DNA from: Listeria cornellensis FSL F6-0969
GTDB lineage: Bacteria > Bacillota > Bacilli > Lactobacillales > Listeriaceae
Assembly: GCF_000525855.1 (NCBI RefSeq)
Contig: NZ_AODE01000008.1
Location: 1 to 64,000, forward strand
Length of the DNA: 64,000 nt
Reading direction: 5' to 3'
In this document: in pieces, positions 9,602 through 19,768 of the stretch
Position numbering within the stretch: position 1 is the stretch's first letter
Layout of the letters: each line of letters begins with the position of its first letter
Program-made: the position numbers and the translations under genes
The notes under the pieces: generated by a model
The model's input: the letters and a program-made list of their open reading frames with translations, nothing else
Told to the model about the DNA's origin: nothing
Database searches by the model: none

Positions 9602-10594
9602 CTATACATTTTTCAATGTTTGAACAATAACTGGTTGGTTATTCTCAGATACTCTGAACGCGTCCATCACCGATCGCCCTGTTCCAACAAAATAACCAAA
9701 GAATATCATAAGTATAATAAGTAATGTCAACATAAATTTATCTAGCCAGCCGAGCCTATATCTATTCGCATTTGGATTGGGATAAATAACTTTTTGGGGG
9801 AGCTTTTGATTTCTTTTGTAATCATCTTGGTATTCTTTCTTGTATGCCTTAGGCTGACCATTAAACCATCGTACAAACTCATCATACTTGTCGGCTACCT
9901 CTTGTGCATCTCCGATTTCTCGAATTTGCCCATAATGCATCCAAATAATTCTATCGCACAACCCTTTCATTTGACCTAAAGAATGGCTGACAAAAACAAT
10001 TGTACGACCAGCTTCTTTAAATTCAGTAATCTTATCGACACATTTTTTATAAAAAGTTGAATCACCAACAGATAATGCTTCATCAATAACTAGAATATCT
10101 GGGTTAGTGTGAACTGAAATCGCAAAACCTAGTCGTGAACGCATACCGCTGGAGTAGTTTTTAATTGGTTGATTCATGAAGTCGCCAATATCGGCAAAAT
10201 CAATGATGCTCGGCATGAGGGCATCGATTTCGGATGTTTTCAAGCCGTGCATGAGTAGTTTTAAGCGGACATTCTCGTAACCGGTGAGCGGACCTTTTAA
10301 GCCGACTGCGATGGCAATGAGCGATGTTTCGCCGTTAATGACTACTTCGCCTTGGGTTGGCGGGATAACGCCAGACATGATATTGGAAATGGTTGATTTT
10401 CCAGAGCCGTTGATGCCGATTAGTCCCACTGTTTCGCCGTCGTAAATGTTGAAGTTGACATCGCGCAGTGCCCAGAAAGATTGCATTTGTTTGCTTTTAG
10501 GCAAGAATAGTCCTTTGATTTTATCAGATTTATTTTGATAGAGGTCGTATTCTTTGGACACATGTTTGAATGCTACTTTAATATTTTTTCCCAT
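9602..10594 (-). CDS. tagH: Teichoic acid ABC exporter, ATP-binding subunit TagH
   Basis: A 330-residue ABC ATPase. Walker [10 protein letters not shown] is at residues 60-68, the signature is [11 protein letters not shown] and Walker B is ILVIDEAL. The protein continues past the ATPase with a basic linker and one transmembrane helix near residues 287-306, followed by a short outer tail. A C-terminal membrane extension is typical of TagH. With TagG it exports wall teichoic acid across the membrane. It starts 13 bases behind tagG, so the two form an operon. B. subtilis TagH is longer; this shorter form fits Listeria as I remember it. Confidence 0.9.
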   Translation of the reverse strand: MGKNIKVAFKHVSKEYDLYQNKSDKIKGLFLPKSKQMQSFWALRDVNFNIYDGETVGLIGINGSGKSTISNIMSGVIPPTQGEVVINGETSLIAIAVGLKGPLTGYENVRLKLLMHGLKTSEIDALMPSIIDFADIGDFMNQPIKNYSSGMRSRLGFAISVHTNPDILVIDEALSVGDSTFYKKCVDKITEFKEAGRTIVFVSHSLGQMKGLCDRIIWMHYGQIREIGDAQEVADKYDEFVRWFNGQPKAYKKEYQDDYKRNQKLPQKVIYPNPNANRYRLGWLDKFMLTLLIILMIFFGYFVGTGRSVMDAFRVSENNQPVIVQTLKNV

Positions 10595-10607
10595 TTGTCC
10601 TTACCTC

Positions 10608-11414
10608 CTATAAATAATCCACGAATCGTTCGCGGAATTTCATGTGTAATACGGATCCTACAAATAAACATACAAGTGTGATAAGCCAGAAGTAGACGGT
10701 GTAGGATGGTTCTTGCCAAAAGCCTTTATTACCGACAAAACTTTCTCGGAATCCTTTCAAAATATAAACGATTGGGTTCAGTTTCAAAAGGTCGACAACC
10801 CATGCAGGCAACTTCGTGTCTAGATTCCAAACAACACCAGAAACATAGAACAGAACACGCATAACGGACTGTAACATAACATAGTAATCACGAACTAGAA
10901 CACTTATCGTTGCGTTCAATAAAGTGACACTAAAAAGAAACGCAATCATCGCAATAAAATAGTAGAAAAATTGTGCCCAATACATCGATACTGGAGCGCC
11001 TTTTATAAAAAGTAACACAAAAAAGATGACCATCATTGTCGCATAACTAGTTAGATTCGATACAATCGTGATACTCGGCATAACACTCATCGGAAATTTC
11101 ATCTTGGAAACCATGTGTATCTTATTGAAAATGCTATTCGCTCCTTGCAAGATAACCGCGCTGATGAAAAACCACGGGATAATACCGGCAAGCATCCACT
11201 CGATGTAACTAGCGCCTGCTATCCCTGATTGGCCACGCATCGCGAATCCGAATACAAAGTAGTAAATAGCAACTTGAATTAGTGGGTTTAAAATTTGCCA
11301 CGCAAGACCTAGGTAATGGCTCTGATACGTCGCTTTATCTTCATAACGCGCAATTCGAAAAATCATTGGCGCGTACTTAAATTGTTCTTTTAGGACTTCT
11401 ATTACTTGTTTCAC
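10608..11414 (-). CDS. tagG: Teichoic acid ABC exporter, permease TagG
   Basis: A 268-residue ABC-2 type permease with six hydrophobic segments. It shows the family pattern YQSHYLGLAWQILNPLIQ near the N-terminus, YIEWMLAGIIPWFF, and LLKLNPIVYILKGFRESF before the last helices. With TagH it moves lipid-linked wall teichoic acid to the outer face of the membrane. The two-gene operon is transcribed from the ~220-base gap upstream. Its location beside autolysins and the GtrA/GtrB set suggests a teichoic-acid and wall-surface neighbourhood. Confidence 0.9.
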   Translation of the reverse strand: MKQVIEVLKEQFKYAPMIFRIARYEDKATYQSHYLGLAWQILNPLIQVAIYYFVFGFAMRGQSGIAGASYIEWMLAGIIPWFFISAVILQGANSIFNKIHMVSKMKFPMSVMPSITIVSNLTSYATMMVIFFVLLFIKGAPVSMYWAQFFYYFIAMIAFLFSVTLLNATISVLVRDYYVMLQSVMRVLFYVSGVVWNLDTKLPAWVVDLLKLNPIVYILKGFRESFVGNKGFWQEPSYTVYFWLITLVCLFVGSVLHMKFRERFVDYL

Positions 11415-11454
11415 AAAAACACTTCTTTCCGGAATAATAATGCGGTTAGCTATT

Positions 11455-11646
11455 TTAGTAACCGAAAATCGCTTGCTCCATATCGTATAGGCTCCACCCC
11501 TTGGTTCTTAGAAAAAGGTACATAATGATGTCGTTTACGCGTTTCTGGGTTGTTTTTCTAGGCTGCTTTTTAGTCGATTCTTCCGTAAATGTAGGTCTGT
11601 TTCTACGTATTGGCGGTGAGCTATTTGAAAAATGGTAAAAACCCAC
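11455..11646 (-). CDS. Doubtful small reading frame upstream of tagG
   Basis: An open frame of 63 codons with a GTG start lies in the gap between the substrate-binding gene and tagG. Its last 25 residues (VNDIIMYLFLRTKGWSLYD...) look protein-like, but I do not recognise them. The proposed start overlaps a terminator hairpin and has no usable ribosome site; an internal ATG would give only about 22 residues. It may be a remnant of a longer gene or chance. Confidence 0.2.
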   Translation of the reverse strand: MGFYHFSNSSPPIRRNRPTFTEESTKKQPRKTTQKRVNDIIMYLFLRTKGWSLYDMEQAIFGY

Positions 11647-11673
11647 CTTATGTTAAATTACCTCAAAAGTGGG
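11636..11673 (-). terminator. Terminator of the substrate-binding lipoprotein gene
   Basis: On the minus strand CCCACTTT pairs with AAGGTGGG (one wobble) and is followed directly by TTTTT. It lies about 35 bases beyond the stop of the gene ending at 11708, which separates that gene from tagGH. Confidence 0.6.
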
Positions 11674-11707
11674 CATTTGTAAAGTAAGATCTTTATTTTA
11701 CGCGCAT

Positions 11708-12615
11708 TTATTTTGGATAGATAGCTTCGAATAAGGCTTCTTGCCCTTCTATGAGGCGTGGTCCCGGACGACTGACAATGGATGGATCCATTTCGTAGAT
11801 GCGATTATTTTTTACCGCGGGGATGTTTTTCCATGCGGAGCGTTTGGCGATTTCTTGTTTAGCATTGGGGTAAATCGTGATGATCACGTCGGGCGCGGCT
11901 TGGATAACTTGCTCTTCGCTGTATTGCGGGTAGCCTTTTTCCGAGACGATGTTTGTAGCTTTGATGTTGGTAAGCATTTCGTTGATGAACGTGTCTTGGC
12001 CGGCTGTGTATAGATCTGGCTGATTTCTAGCCATACTTTCGCTTTCGTTTGGACTTTTTGCGTGGCTTCCTTGCGTATCATTTTGTCCGTTGCTTGCATG
12101 GATGACACTAGTTTTTCGGCTTCTTTCGTCGTGCCGGTGAGGTCGCCGATTTGTGTGAATGTTTTGTAGGCTGCATCGAACGTTTGCGCATCTTCTACGA
12201 CGAACAGTGGAATATTCGCTTTCTTGATTTGATCGTAGGCGTCTTTATTGTAGCTCATCATCGAGGCGTGGCCAAGAACGAGGTCGGGTTTCATGCCAAT
12301 GATTTTCTCGACATTGATTTCTGTTGTCGCAACGACGGGAACTTTTTTTGACCGCGGCTGGATAATCGTCGCTCGATGTGACGCCTACCACGTTTTCACC
12401 AAGCCCGAGTCGGTATAAAATTTCGGTATTGCTAGGAATCAGGGAAACGATTTTTTTTCGGTTTCGCGCTGAGCTCCATTTTAGCGCCTGTCGCGTCTGT
12501 TGCTATGTATTCTGGTTTTTGTGCGGTTTTCTCAGATGTTGTTTGTGCCCCGCAGCCTGCTAAAACGAGGATAATGGCTAGACTTAAAGCCGTGATTATT
12601 TTTTTTAAATTGCAT
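11708..12615 (-). pseudogene. ABC transporter substrate-binding lipoprotein (BtuF/FecB-like), four frameshifts
   Basis: Read across four single-base indels, this is a ~300-residue lipoprotein. It begins MQFKKIITALSLAIILVLAGCG (lipobox LAGC), then runs KKIVSLIPSNTEILYRLGL, VVGVTSSDDYP, GMKPDLVLGHASMM and PDLYTAGQDTFINEML, ending in IEGQEALFEAIYPK. This is the fold of periplasmic-binding proteins for siderophores or cobalamin. The breaks are at 12599-12606 (T8), 12451-12458 (T8), 12343-12349 (T7), each one base too long, and 12018-12019, where one G is missing. Four breaks in one gene could mean real decay, but the same kind of error occurs across the window. No permease or ATPase is adjacent. 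The ligand is unknown. Confidence 0.7.
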
Positions 12616-12636
12616 CTGAATTCTCCCTTTCAAAAT

Positions 12637-12673
12637 GGAAAAAGTCGGGCGTTTGGATATCCCGACTTTTTCC
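12637..12673. terminator. Thirteen-base-pair perfect hairpin terminator
   Basis: GGAAAAAGTCGGG pairs perfectly with CCCGACTTTTTCC around an 11-base loop. The T-run is part of the stem in both orientations. It lies just upstream of the substrate-binding lipoprotein start, so it can end pycA transcripts reading through the repeat region. Confidence 0.75.
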
Positions 12674-12689
12674 TTGTTGTTATAGTCCG

Positions 12690-12935
12690 TATGAGGCATA
12701 TCTTGCTGGTTTGGAATTATAATGCATCATATTCAGCGCCTTCGGATCCAGCTTTGTTGTGGTTCTTGAAAAGCGTCTTTGCTTTTTTAGAACCTCAATA
12801 TGCAGTGGAGTGAAATAAAACTGCCTTCCTTTTAGCCAGAATATGGTTGTCAGTCTCGCGTTGCTCCACTGCCTATTGATCCACTAAATCAAACCAAACG
12901 ACGGTTTGAAAGTTCATCAACATAAACGGGCCGTT
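12690..12935 (-). repeat. Dispersed repeat family A, copy behind pycA
   Basis: The ~260-base gap behind pycA holds a copy of a repeat also found at 24.6-25.0 kb and 38.9-39.3 kb. It begins at the pycA stop with CTGAAACGGCCCGTT (reverse strand of 12927-12941). It then carries GCATATTGAGGTTCT and a hairpin at 12761-12794 (GGTTCT/AGAACC enclosing AAAAGC/GCTTTT), CACAACAAA, and AGCTGGATCCGAAGGCGC. All these blocks recur at the other loci, in the same orientation relative to the preceding gene. There is no open frame. Confidence 0.7.
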
Positions 12936-15900
12936 TCAGACTCTTCCAACTTCCATAAGCAGGTCAGCTGATTCAATCACATCGCCATCTGTGACAAAAA
13001 TCGCGTTGACTTTGCCGTCGAATGGGGCTTGGATTGTTGTTTCCATCTTCATTGCTTCGGTGATTAGAAGTGGATCGCCTTTCTTCACTTCTTGGCCTTT
13101 CTCAGCAACAATCTTAATCACGGAACCAGTCATCGTTGCTCCAACATGTTCTGGATTCGTCGTGTCAATCTTGCGACGCGTCACAACGGTTGATTGGACG
13201 TTAAAGTCTTGTACAGAGATTTCGCGCGGTTGGCCGTTTAGCTCGAAGTAAATCACGCGTGTGCCGTCTGCGATAGGTTCTCCGATTGAGTTTAACTTGA
13301 TAATCAACGTTTTACCTTTTTCAAGCTCTACTTCTACCGTCTCGCCTAAACGCATGCCTTTAAAGAAGGTCGGCGTATCAAGCACCGTCACATCACCATA
13401 TTTCTCAATCATCGTCAAGTAATCTAAGAACACTTTCGGATAGAGGATATAAGACATTACATCGTGGTCTGTCGGATCACCCGTCGTCATTTTTTCAGCA
13501 AGCTCTGCGCGAACTGACTCAAAATCAACTGGCTCCATCAAAGCACCAGGTCGTTCTGTCAAAGGCGTGCGGCCCTTCAAGACAAGTTTTTGCAGCTTCT
13601 CTGGGAATCCGCCGTACGGTTGGCCAATCTCGCCCATAAAGAACTCGATAATCGAATCTGGGAAATCTAGCGTTTCGCCTTTATCGTATACATCTTGTTC
13701 TGTAAGGTCGTTTTGCACCATGAACAGCGCCATATCGCCGACAACTTTCGAGGATGGTGTTACTTTCACGATATCGCCGAACATTTCATTCACGACTGCG
13801 TACGTGTCTTTCACTTCATCCCAACGATCGCCTAGGCCAACTGCTTTGGCTTGCTGTTGCAAGTTCGTGTACTGACCACCCGGCATCTCGTGGATATAAA
13901 CCTCGGTTTGCGGTGAGTTCAGCGCGTTATCAAAGTCTTTGTAGTATTTACGAACATCTTCCCAGTAATGGTTGATGATTTGCGAATTGTGCGCATTGAG
14001 AATCGTTTGACGTTTTCCGTTTTCAAGACCGTAGTAAAGACCAGTCATGCTCGGTTGAGACGTCGCGCCACTCATCGCACTTGAGGATACGTCGACAATA
14101 TCTACGCCCGCACTAACCGCAGCGGCATACGTATAAATCCCGTTACCACTCGTGTCATGCGTGTGCAAATGAATCGGCACATCGATCGTGTCTTTCAGTT
14201 CGCTCACAAGACGGTACGCCGCTTGCGGTTTCAAAAGCCCAGCCATATCTTTAATCGCCAAGATATCCGTACCTTGCGCCACAAGTTCTTTCGCCATATC
14301 TTTGTAATAATCTATGTTATATTTCGTACGCGTTGCATCTTCAATATCACCCGTATAACAAATCGCTGCTTCCACGACTTTACCAGCATCACGAACGGCT
14401 TCAATGGAAACTTCCATGCCTTTCAACCAGTTCAAGCTATCAAAAATACGGAACACATCGACGCCACTTTGCGCAGACTGCTTCACGAACTCGCGAATCA
14501 CGTTATCTGGATAGTTTTTGTAACCAACAGCGTTCGCGCCACGTAATAACATTTGGAACATCACGTTCGGGATTTGTTTACGCAACGTTTCCAGACGCAC
14601 CCACGGATCTTCATTCAAGAACCGGTAAGCCGTATCAAACGTTGCCCCGCCCCACATTTCAAACGAGAACATGTTCGGTAATAAATGCGCCATCGGATCT
14701 GCAATTTGGAAAATGTCTTTCGAACGAACACGCGTCGCAAGTAACGATTGATGCGCGTCACGCAATGTCGTATCCGTCAACAAGACCTCATTTTGCGATT
14801 TGACCCATTCGACGATTCCCGCAGGACCTTTTGCATCCAAAATTTGTTTCGTTCCTGGTTCGATTTTTGCGTCGAAAGGAATCTTCGGAATGCGCAGATC
14901 ATCATAAACCAGTTTTTCGCGATGTTTAATACCCGGGAAGCCGTTCACCGTCACATTACTGATGTAGCGAAGTGTCTTCGTACCGCGGTCACGCACTTTC
15001 GGGAAATCGAACAATTCAGGCGTTGTGTCGATGAACGATGTATTGTAGTTTCCACTAATGAAATCAGGATGTTGCACCACGTTTAGCAAGAACGGAATAT
15101 TCGTTTTCACGCCACGAATCCGAAACTCAATCAAGTTACGAATCATTTTGCGGCACGCTTGTTCAAACGTCATGCCCCACGTACATAATTTTACAAGTAA
15201 AGAATCGTAAAACGGCGTCACGATTGTACCTTGGAAACCATTCCCAGCATCAAGACGCACTCCAAAACCACCAGTTGAGCGGTATGTATTAATACGACCA
15301 GTATCTGGCATAAAGTTATTCAAAGGATCTTCCGTCGTAATCCGACATTGAATCGCCGAACCGTTGATACGAATCTCTTCTTGTTGCGGAATACCGACAA
15401 TTTGGTCATGCATCGAACAACCATCTGCGATAAACAGTTGCGACTGAACGATATCAATCCCTGTAATCATCTCGGTAATCGTGTGCTCCACTTGAACACG
15501 CGGATTCACTTCGATGAAATAAAATTCTTCACCAGCAACTAAAAATTCCACCGTTCCAGCGTTTAAATAATCGACGTTCTTCATTAATTTCACGGCAGCA
15601 TCACAAATACGCTGACGCAAATCGGATGTAATCGCGTTACATGGTGCGACTTCTACTACTTTTTGGTGACGACGTTGTACCGAGCAATCACGTTCAAATA
15701 AATGGACGATATTTCCGTGAGAATCCCCTAAGATCTGCACTTCGATATGCTTCGGATTAACAACGCATTTCTCAACGTACACTTCATCGTTCCCAAAAGC
15801 CGCTTTTGCTTCTGATCCAGCACGTTCAAACGCGTCTTTCACGTCCGCCGGTCCTTGAACGACACGCATGCCACGTCCGCCACCGCCAAGAGAAGCTTTT

Positions 15901-16379
15901 ACCATCAACGGATAGCCATGTTTTTCTCCAAAAGCAGCTACTTCCTCAGGTGACACAACAGGTCCATTACTTCCTGGGATAACTGGGATGTCGGCAAGTA
16001 AAGCCTGTTCTTTCGCTTTAATTTTGTCCCCGAACATATCTAGGTGTTTCGATTTAGGTCCTACAAAAATGATGCCTTCTTTTTCACAGCGTTTGGCAAA
16101 GTCGATATTTTCCGACAAAAAGCCATAACCCGGGTGAATTGCGTCAACATTAGCGATCTTGGCAATCTCGATAATATTATCGATATCCAGATACGCATCG
16201 ATCGGTTTTTTCCCTTCCCCTACGAGGTAAGCCTCATCCGCCTTATAACGGTGAAACGCCGCCGTATCCTCTTGCGAATAAATCGCCACTGTCTTAATGT
16301 TTAGTTCCGTACACGCCCGAAGTACGCGAATCGCGATCTCGCCACGATTGGCAACTAATACCTTTTTAATGTTGTTCAT
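12936..16379 (-). CDS. pycA: Pyruvate carboxylase
   Basis: A full-length 1147-residue enzyme that makes oxaloacetate from pyruvate, bicarbonate and ATP. Residues 1-450 are the biotin carboxylase domain (KVLVANRGEIAIRV; ATP-grasp loop LGGGGRGMRVV). The middle is the carboxyltransferase (TTLRDAHQSLLATR; metal ligands in HLHTHDTSG). The C-terminus is the biotinyl domain, with the target lysine in EAMKMETT at about residue 1111. The start has GGAGG nearby. In Listeria this is the main route to oxaloacetate because the citric acid cycle is incomplete. A good promoter lies at 16471-16500. The gene has no break. Confidence 0.97.
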   Translation of the reverse strand: MNNIKKVLVANRGEIAIRVLRACTELNIKTVAIYSQEDTAAFHRYKADEAYLVGEGKKPIDAYLDIDNIIEIAKIANVDAIHPGYGFLSENIDFAKRCEKEGIIFVGPKSKHLDMFGDKIKAKEQALLADIPVIPGSNGPVVSPEEVAAFGEKHGYPLMVKASLGGGGRGMRVVQGPADVKDAFERAGSEAKAAFGNDEVYVEKCVVNPKHIEVQILGDSHGNIVHLFERDCSVQRRHQKVVEVAPCNAITSDLRQRICDAAVKLMKNVDYLNAGTVEFLVAGEEFYFIEVNPRVQVEHTITEMITGIDIVQSQLFIADGCSMHDQIVGIPQQEEIRINGSAIQCRITTEDPLNNFMPDTGRINTYRSTGGFGVRLDAGNGFQGTIVTPFYDSLLVKLCTWGMTFEQACRKMIRNLIEFRIRGVKTNIPFLLNVVQHPDFISGNYNTSFIDTTPELFDFPKVRDRGTKTLRYISNVTVNGFPGIKHREKLVYDDLRIPKIPFDAKIEPGTKQILDAKGPAGIVEWVKSQNEVLLTDTTLRDAHQSLLATRVRSKDIFQIADPMAHLLPNMFSFEMWGGATFDTAYRFLNEDPWVRLETLRKQIPNVMFQMLLRGANAVGYKNYPDNVIREFVKQSAQSGVDVFRIFDSLNWLKGMEVSIEAVRDAGKVVEAAICYTGDIEDATRTKYNIDYYKDMAKELVAQGTDILAIKDMAGLLKPQAAYRLVSELKDTIDVPIHLHTHDTSGNGIYTYAAAVSAGVDIVDVSSSAMSGATSQPSMTGLYYGLENGKRQTILNAHNSQIINHYWEDVRKYYKDFDNALNSPQTEVYIHEMPGGQYTNLQQQAKAVGLGDRWDEVKDTYAVVNEMFGDIVKVTPSSKVVGDMALFMVQNDLTEQDVYDKGETLDFPDSIIEFFMGEIGQPYGGFPEKLQKLVLKGRTPLTERPGALMEPVDFESVRAELAEKMTTGDPTDHDVMSYILYPKVFLDYLTMIEKYGDVTVLDTPTFFKGMRLGETVEVELEKGKTLIIKLNSIGEPIADGTRVIYFELNGQPREISVQDFNVQSTVVTRRKIDTTNPEHVGATMTGSVIKIVAEKGQEVKKGDPLLITEAMKMETTIQAPFDGKVNAIFVTDGDVIESADLLMEVGRV

Positions 16380-16470
16380 TTTTTTTCCTCCTAACCTACA
16401 CTACCTAATTTTTCTATCTACATAGCTGCTAACCTTATTACCGTCATGGAGAAAAACGGTATATCAGACA

Positions 16471-16500
16471 ATTATAGTATTAAAGTACCCCGAATGTAAA
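16471..16500 (-). promoter_or_regulatory. Sigma-A promoter of pycA
   Basis: On the minus strand TTTACA (16495-16500) and TATAAT (16471-16476) are 18 bases apart, about 90 bases upstream of the pycA start. The rest of the 315-base gap (16380-16694) shows only the ftsW terminator. Confidence 0.65.
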
Positions 16501-16654
16501 TTGTTTTCGCTGATTTTTGCAAAAAATGTTCGAGAGTTCGGTGTGAAGTGAGTGGTATCAATGTTTGATTCGTGATGAACATAAAAATTCGGCATAAAGT
16601 ATCAGATATACTACAAACCAGCAAAAATGTCGTATATTTGATACCTTATGACAT

Positions 16655-16683
16655 AAAAAACGAGCCGCAAAATCCCAGCCCGT
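16655..16683 (-). terminator. Terminator of ftsW
   Basis: On the minus strand ACGGGC and GCTCGT pair (one wobble) and are followed by TTTTTT, eleven bases past the ftsW stop. Confidence 0.55.
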
Positions 16684-16694
16684 TTCTCCTATCC

Positions 16695-17907
16695 TTACCT
16701 CTGCGTTCGTGGCTGCACCGCTTTCCTAGGTTTCGCCAAATCCTTTTCCGAGCCGTAATTCTTTTGAAATTTATTCATCATCGACACGTTTAGCACAATT
16801 CCGACCAAAATCGACATCGACATCAGCGACGACCCACCGAAACTCGTGAATGGCAACGTCACCCCGGTGAGCGGAATCATGCCCGAAGCGCCGCCTAAAT
16901 TAATAAACGCCTGAATCCCTATGAGCGTCGCCGTCCCGTAACAAAGCAGGGAACCGAACGAATCATTCAATCGCATCCCATTTGTAATCGAGCGCAGGAC
17001 AATGAAGAAAATCCCGCCGACCGTAATCAAAATACCGAAAAAGCCTAGTTCTTCGGCAATAATCGCGATAATAAAATCGGTATGAGATTCTGGCAAATAA
17101 CCTAGTTTCTGCACACTTTCGCCTAGCCCCTGTCCAAAGAAACCACCAGAACCAATCGCATAAAACGAGTTGACCAACTGGTACCCACTCGCGCCATGGT
17201 CCGTAAATGGATTTTGAAAACTCGTAATCCTGCCAATTCGTTTCGTCGTAATCAATTTTGAACGAAGCTCCTCTGGTAATAGGAAAACAACAACGCATAA
17301 AACCGCTAAAATGAGCAACCCAAGCCCGACTAATTTTAATATCGTTTTCAGTCGCATACCTGATGCCATAATGATCCCACAGCCTGTTAGAAAAATAATC
17401 GCAGCCGTCCCGATATCAGGTTGTAGCAATATCAAGAAACAAATCACGACTAAAAATAAGACCGGCGGCAAAACACCACGGTTAAAATCATCAATGTAAC
17501 GTTGCTTTTTCGAATAAATCGCAGCCATGTAAATAATCATCGACACCTTGATAAACTCAGAAGGCTGAATCCGGATTGGTCCCAATTCCAACCAACTTTG
17601 CGCATTGTTCGCTGAGTCGCCAAAAACCAACACAAGCAGCAGCATCGCGACCGAGCCGAACATGATCAGCATCAACATTTTATTATTTTGAAGAATTTTG
17701 TATGGAAAAACCGCGAAGAAAATCAGCAAAACCAGCGAAATAATCCAGTTTTTCAATTGACTGTTGTAGAACGTCGCTGGGTCCCAACCTTTATTAATCG
17801 CGACAAACATACTCGAACTATAGACCATGATCAATCCAAAGATACACACAATGAGGTATACCGCCAAAAGAGGATAGTCATAGGATTTCAACATTTTTTT
17901 TAAACAT
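16695..17907 (-). CDS. ftsW: FtsW/RodA/SpoVE-family peptidoglycan glycosyltransferase
   Basis: About 400 residues with ten transmembrane helices. Family marks include GLIMVYSSS, IQPSEFIKVSMIIYMA, LLQPDIGTA, SFYAIGSGGFFGQGLG, LPESHTDFIIAIIAEELGF and PLTGVTLPFTSFGGSSL. These enzymes polymerise lipid II; FtsW acts with its partner penicillin-binding protein at the division site. Position next to pycA and ylaN matches Bacillus and Listeria, where the gene is called ftsW. The likely start is the ATG at 17907 (MFKKMLKSYDYPLL), but a T8 run (17894-17901) is one base too long and breaks it. As written, translation could only begin at 17894 or 17936. Division needs this protein, so an error is likely. 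Confidence 0.88.
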
Positions 17908-18031
17908 ACACATCGTCCAATCATTTCGAGCCTCATGCAAGGTCCCTACTGTAGTATCTCTCCATTATATAGGAAATCAGCTCGAAAAGAAATGATAAGT
18001 GCGCCCTATTAGAAAATGTATGGGAAACGTA

Positions 18032-19768
18032 TTATTTCTTACGCCGTTGGTTAATATCTCGAATCCTGGCTAAATCCACCTTATCTTGGCGGTCAATCGT
18101 AAGCAGGCCATTGATTTCCTGCTGTACATCACTGACTTGCGTGTAACAAAAACCAGAAATATAATCAAGGCCTTGAATCGCGCTCGTTATACTTTCAAAA
18201 CGCTCTAAAAACGCCGCCTCGTCCTGCACTTGATTACCATAACCCCAGCCGGATTCGGATTGGAAGGCAATTCCGCCAAACTCCGAAATAATGACTGGTT
18301 TCCCAAGATTTTCATAACCGCTAGCAAAAGGGTGACGGAAACCGTTATGTTGGAACGCATTGGATAATAGTTTTTCCTGATCCGCATAGCGCTCGGTAAA
18401 TTTTTCACCGTTTTCTTCATAATCGTGTAGTGTAATAATATCAGAAATTGTGTGATCCCAGCCATCATTCGTCACAATAGGACGCATCGCATCAAAACTT
18501 TTGGTCACATAATAAATGCCTTCTGTGAATTGTTGTTGTTTCTTATTCCCATGAATATCCTCCATTCCCCACGACTCATTGAACGGTACCCACGTGATAA
18601 TCGACGGATGATTGTAGTTTTGCTTCACAATTTCAAGCCACTCCGCCGTAAAATTCGCAACCGCTTTATCGCTAAAACTGTAAGTCGAGCCAACTTCAGA
18701 CCAAACGAGCAAGCCTTTCTTATCGCACAGATACAAGAAACGATTATCCTCGACTTTTTGATGTTTGCGGACGCCGTTGTAACCCATCTCGATGATTTTG
18801 TCGATATCGAGCTCAAGCGCCGCGACAGATGGTGGTGTCAAATCGCTGTCTTGCCAATAGCCTTGATCGAGAATAAGCCGCTGATACAGCTCTTCGTTAT
18901 TTAGCAAGATTTTCTCGCCTTCAATCGCGATTTTCCGCATCCCAAAATAGGATTCCACGCGGTCAACGACGGTATTGCCTTCTATCAAGGTGAACGTGAT
19001 GTCGTATAGGTTCGGTGTCTCCGTATTCCAAACTTTCATACTCCACGGATCACCGTTTGCCAAAACCGATGCGTTCATAATGGCCACGCCGTCTTTCAAA
19101 GTAGCGCTAACCTCTTCAATAAGGTCGCCGTCAAACCGGATTGTCGCTCGCGCCGTCACGCCTTCATGCCAAGCATTTGCTTCCACTTCCAAGTCAATTT
19201 TCCGAGCATCGACATCCGGCGTCATTTTCACATAATCAATATGAACCGGCGACACGTATTCCAGCCAAACCGACTTCCAAATCCCCGTCGTCTGAACATA
19301 CCAACAACCGAAGTTATCCTTAATCCAGCGCTGTTTTCCACGCGGTTGCGCCGTATCCATACTATCTTGAACGCGAACAGTCACCCGATTTTCCCCAGCC
19401 GTCACGTAATCCGTGATATTAAAAACAAACGCCGTATAGCAACCCCGATGCTCACCGACCACTTTCCCATTCACCCAAACCGTCGTCGCATAATCCGAAC
19501 CTTCGAAATGCAGCAACACGTCTTTCTCCATCTTCGTAATCTCCACTTCCCGCTCATACCAAACGACCGCGTGATGCGATTCATCGTGAATCCCGCTCGC
19601 CTTTGTTTCATACGTAAATGGCACTTCAATCCCACGTTCCGTTGGCAAATGCGCGCACCAATCCTCCGCCAAACCAATTCCGGCATCATCAAACGCAAAC
19701 GCCCATTTTCCGTCAAGCAACTCCCAATCCTTCCGCACAAACTGCGGCCTCGGATGCAATTTTGTCAT
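18032..19768 (-). CDS. Glycoside hydrolase family 2 (beta-galactosidase/beta-glucuronidase type)
   Basis: A 578-residue GH2 enzyme without a signal peptide. The N-terminal sugar-binding and immunoglobulin-like domains lead to the TIM barrel near residue 310. The acid/base is E398 in FNESWG and the nucleophile is E496 in ISEFGG. It likely releases beta-linked sugars from an oligosaccharide taken up by the ABC importer encoded upstream in the same operon. Its ATG overlaps the stop of the small membrane-protein gene by four bases. Length is like short intracellular GH2 enzymes, well below LacZ. Galactoside, glucuronide and mannoside activities all remain possible. Confidence 0.88.
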   Translation of the reverse strand: MTKLHPRPQFVRKDWELLDGKWAFAFDDAGIGLAEDWCAHLPTERGIEVPFTYETKASGIHDESHHAVVWYEREVEITKMEKDVLLHFEGSDYATTVWVNGKVVGEHRGCYTAFVFNITDYVTAGENRVTVRVQDSMDTAQPRGKQRWIKDNFGCWYVQTTGIWKSVWLEYVSPVHIDYVKMTPDVDARKIDLEVEANAWHEGVTARATIRFDGDLIEEVSATLKDGVAIMNASVLANGDPWSMKVWNTETPNLYDITFTLIEGNTVVDRVESYFGMRKIAIEGEKILLNNEELYQRLILDQGYWQDSDLTPPSVAALELDIDKIIEMGYNGVRKHQKVEDNRFLYLCDKKGLLVWSEVGSTYSFSDKAVANFTAEWLEIVKQNYNHPSIITWVPFNESWGMEDIHGNKKQQQFTEGIYYVTKSFDAMRPIVTNDGWDHTISDIITLHDYEENGEKFTERYADQEKLLSNAFQHNGFRHPFASGYENLGKPVIISEFGGIAFQSESGWGYGNQVQDEAAFLERFESITSAIQGLDYISGFCYTQVSDVQQEINGLLTIDRQDKVDLARIRDINQRRKK

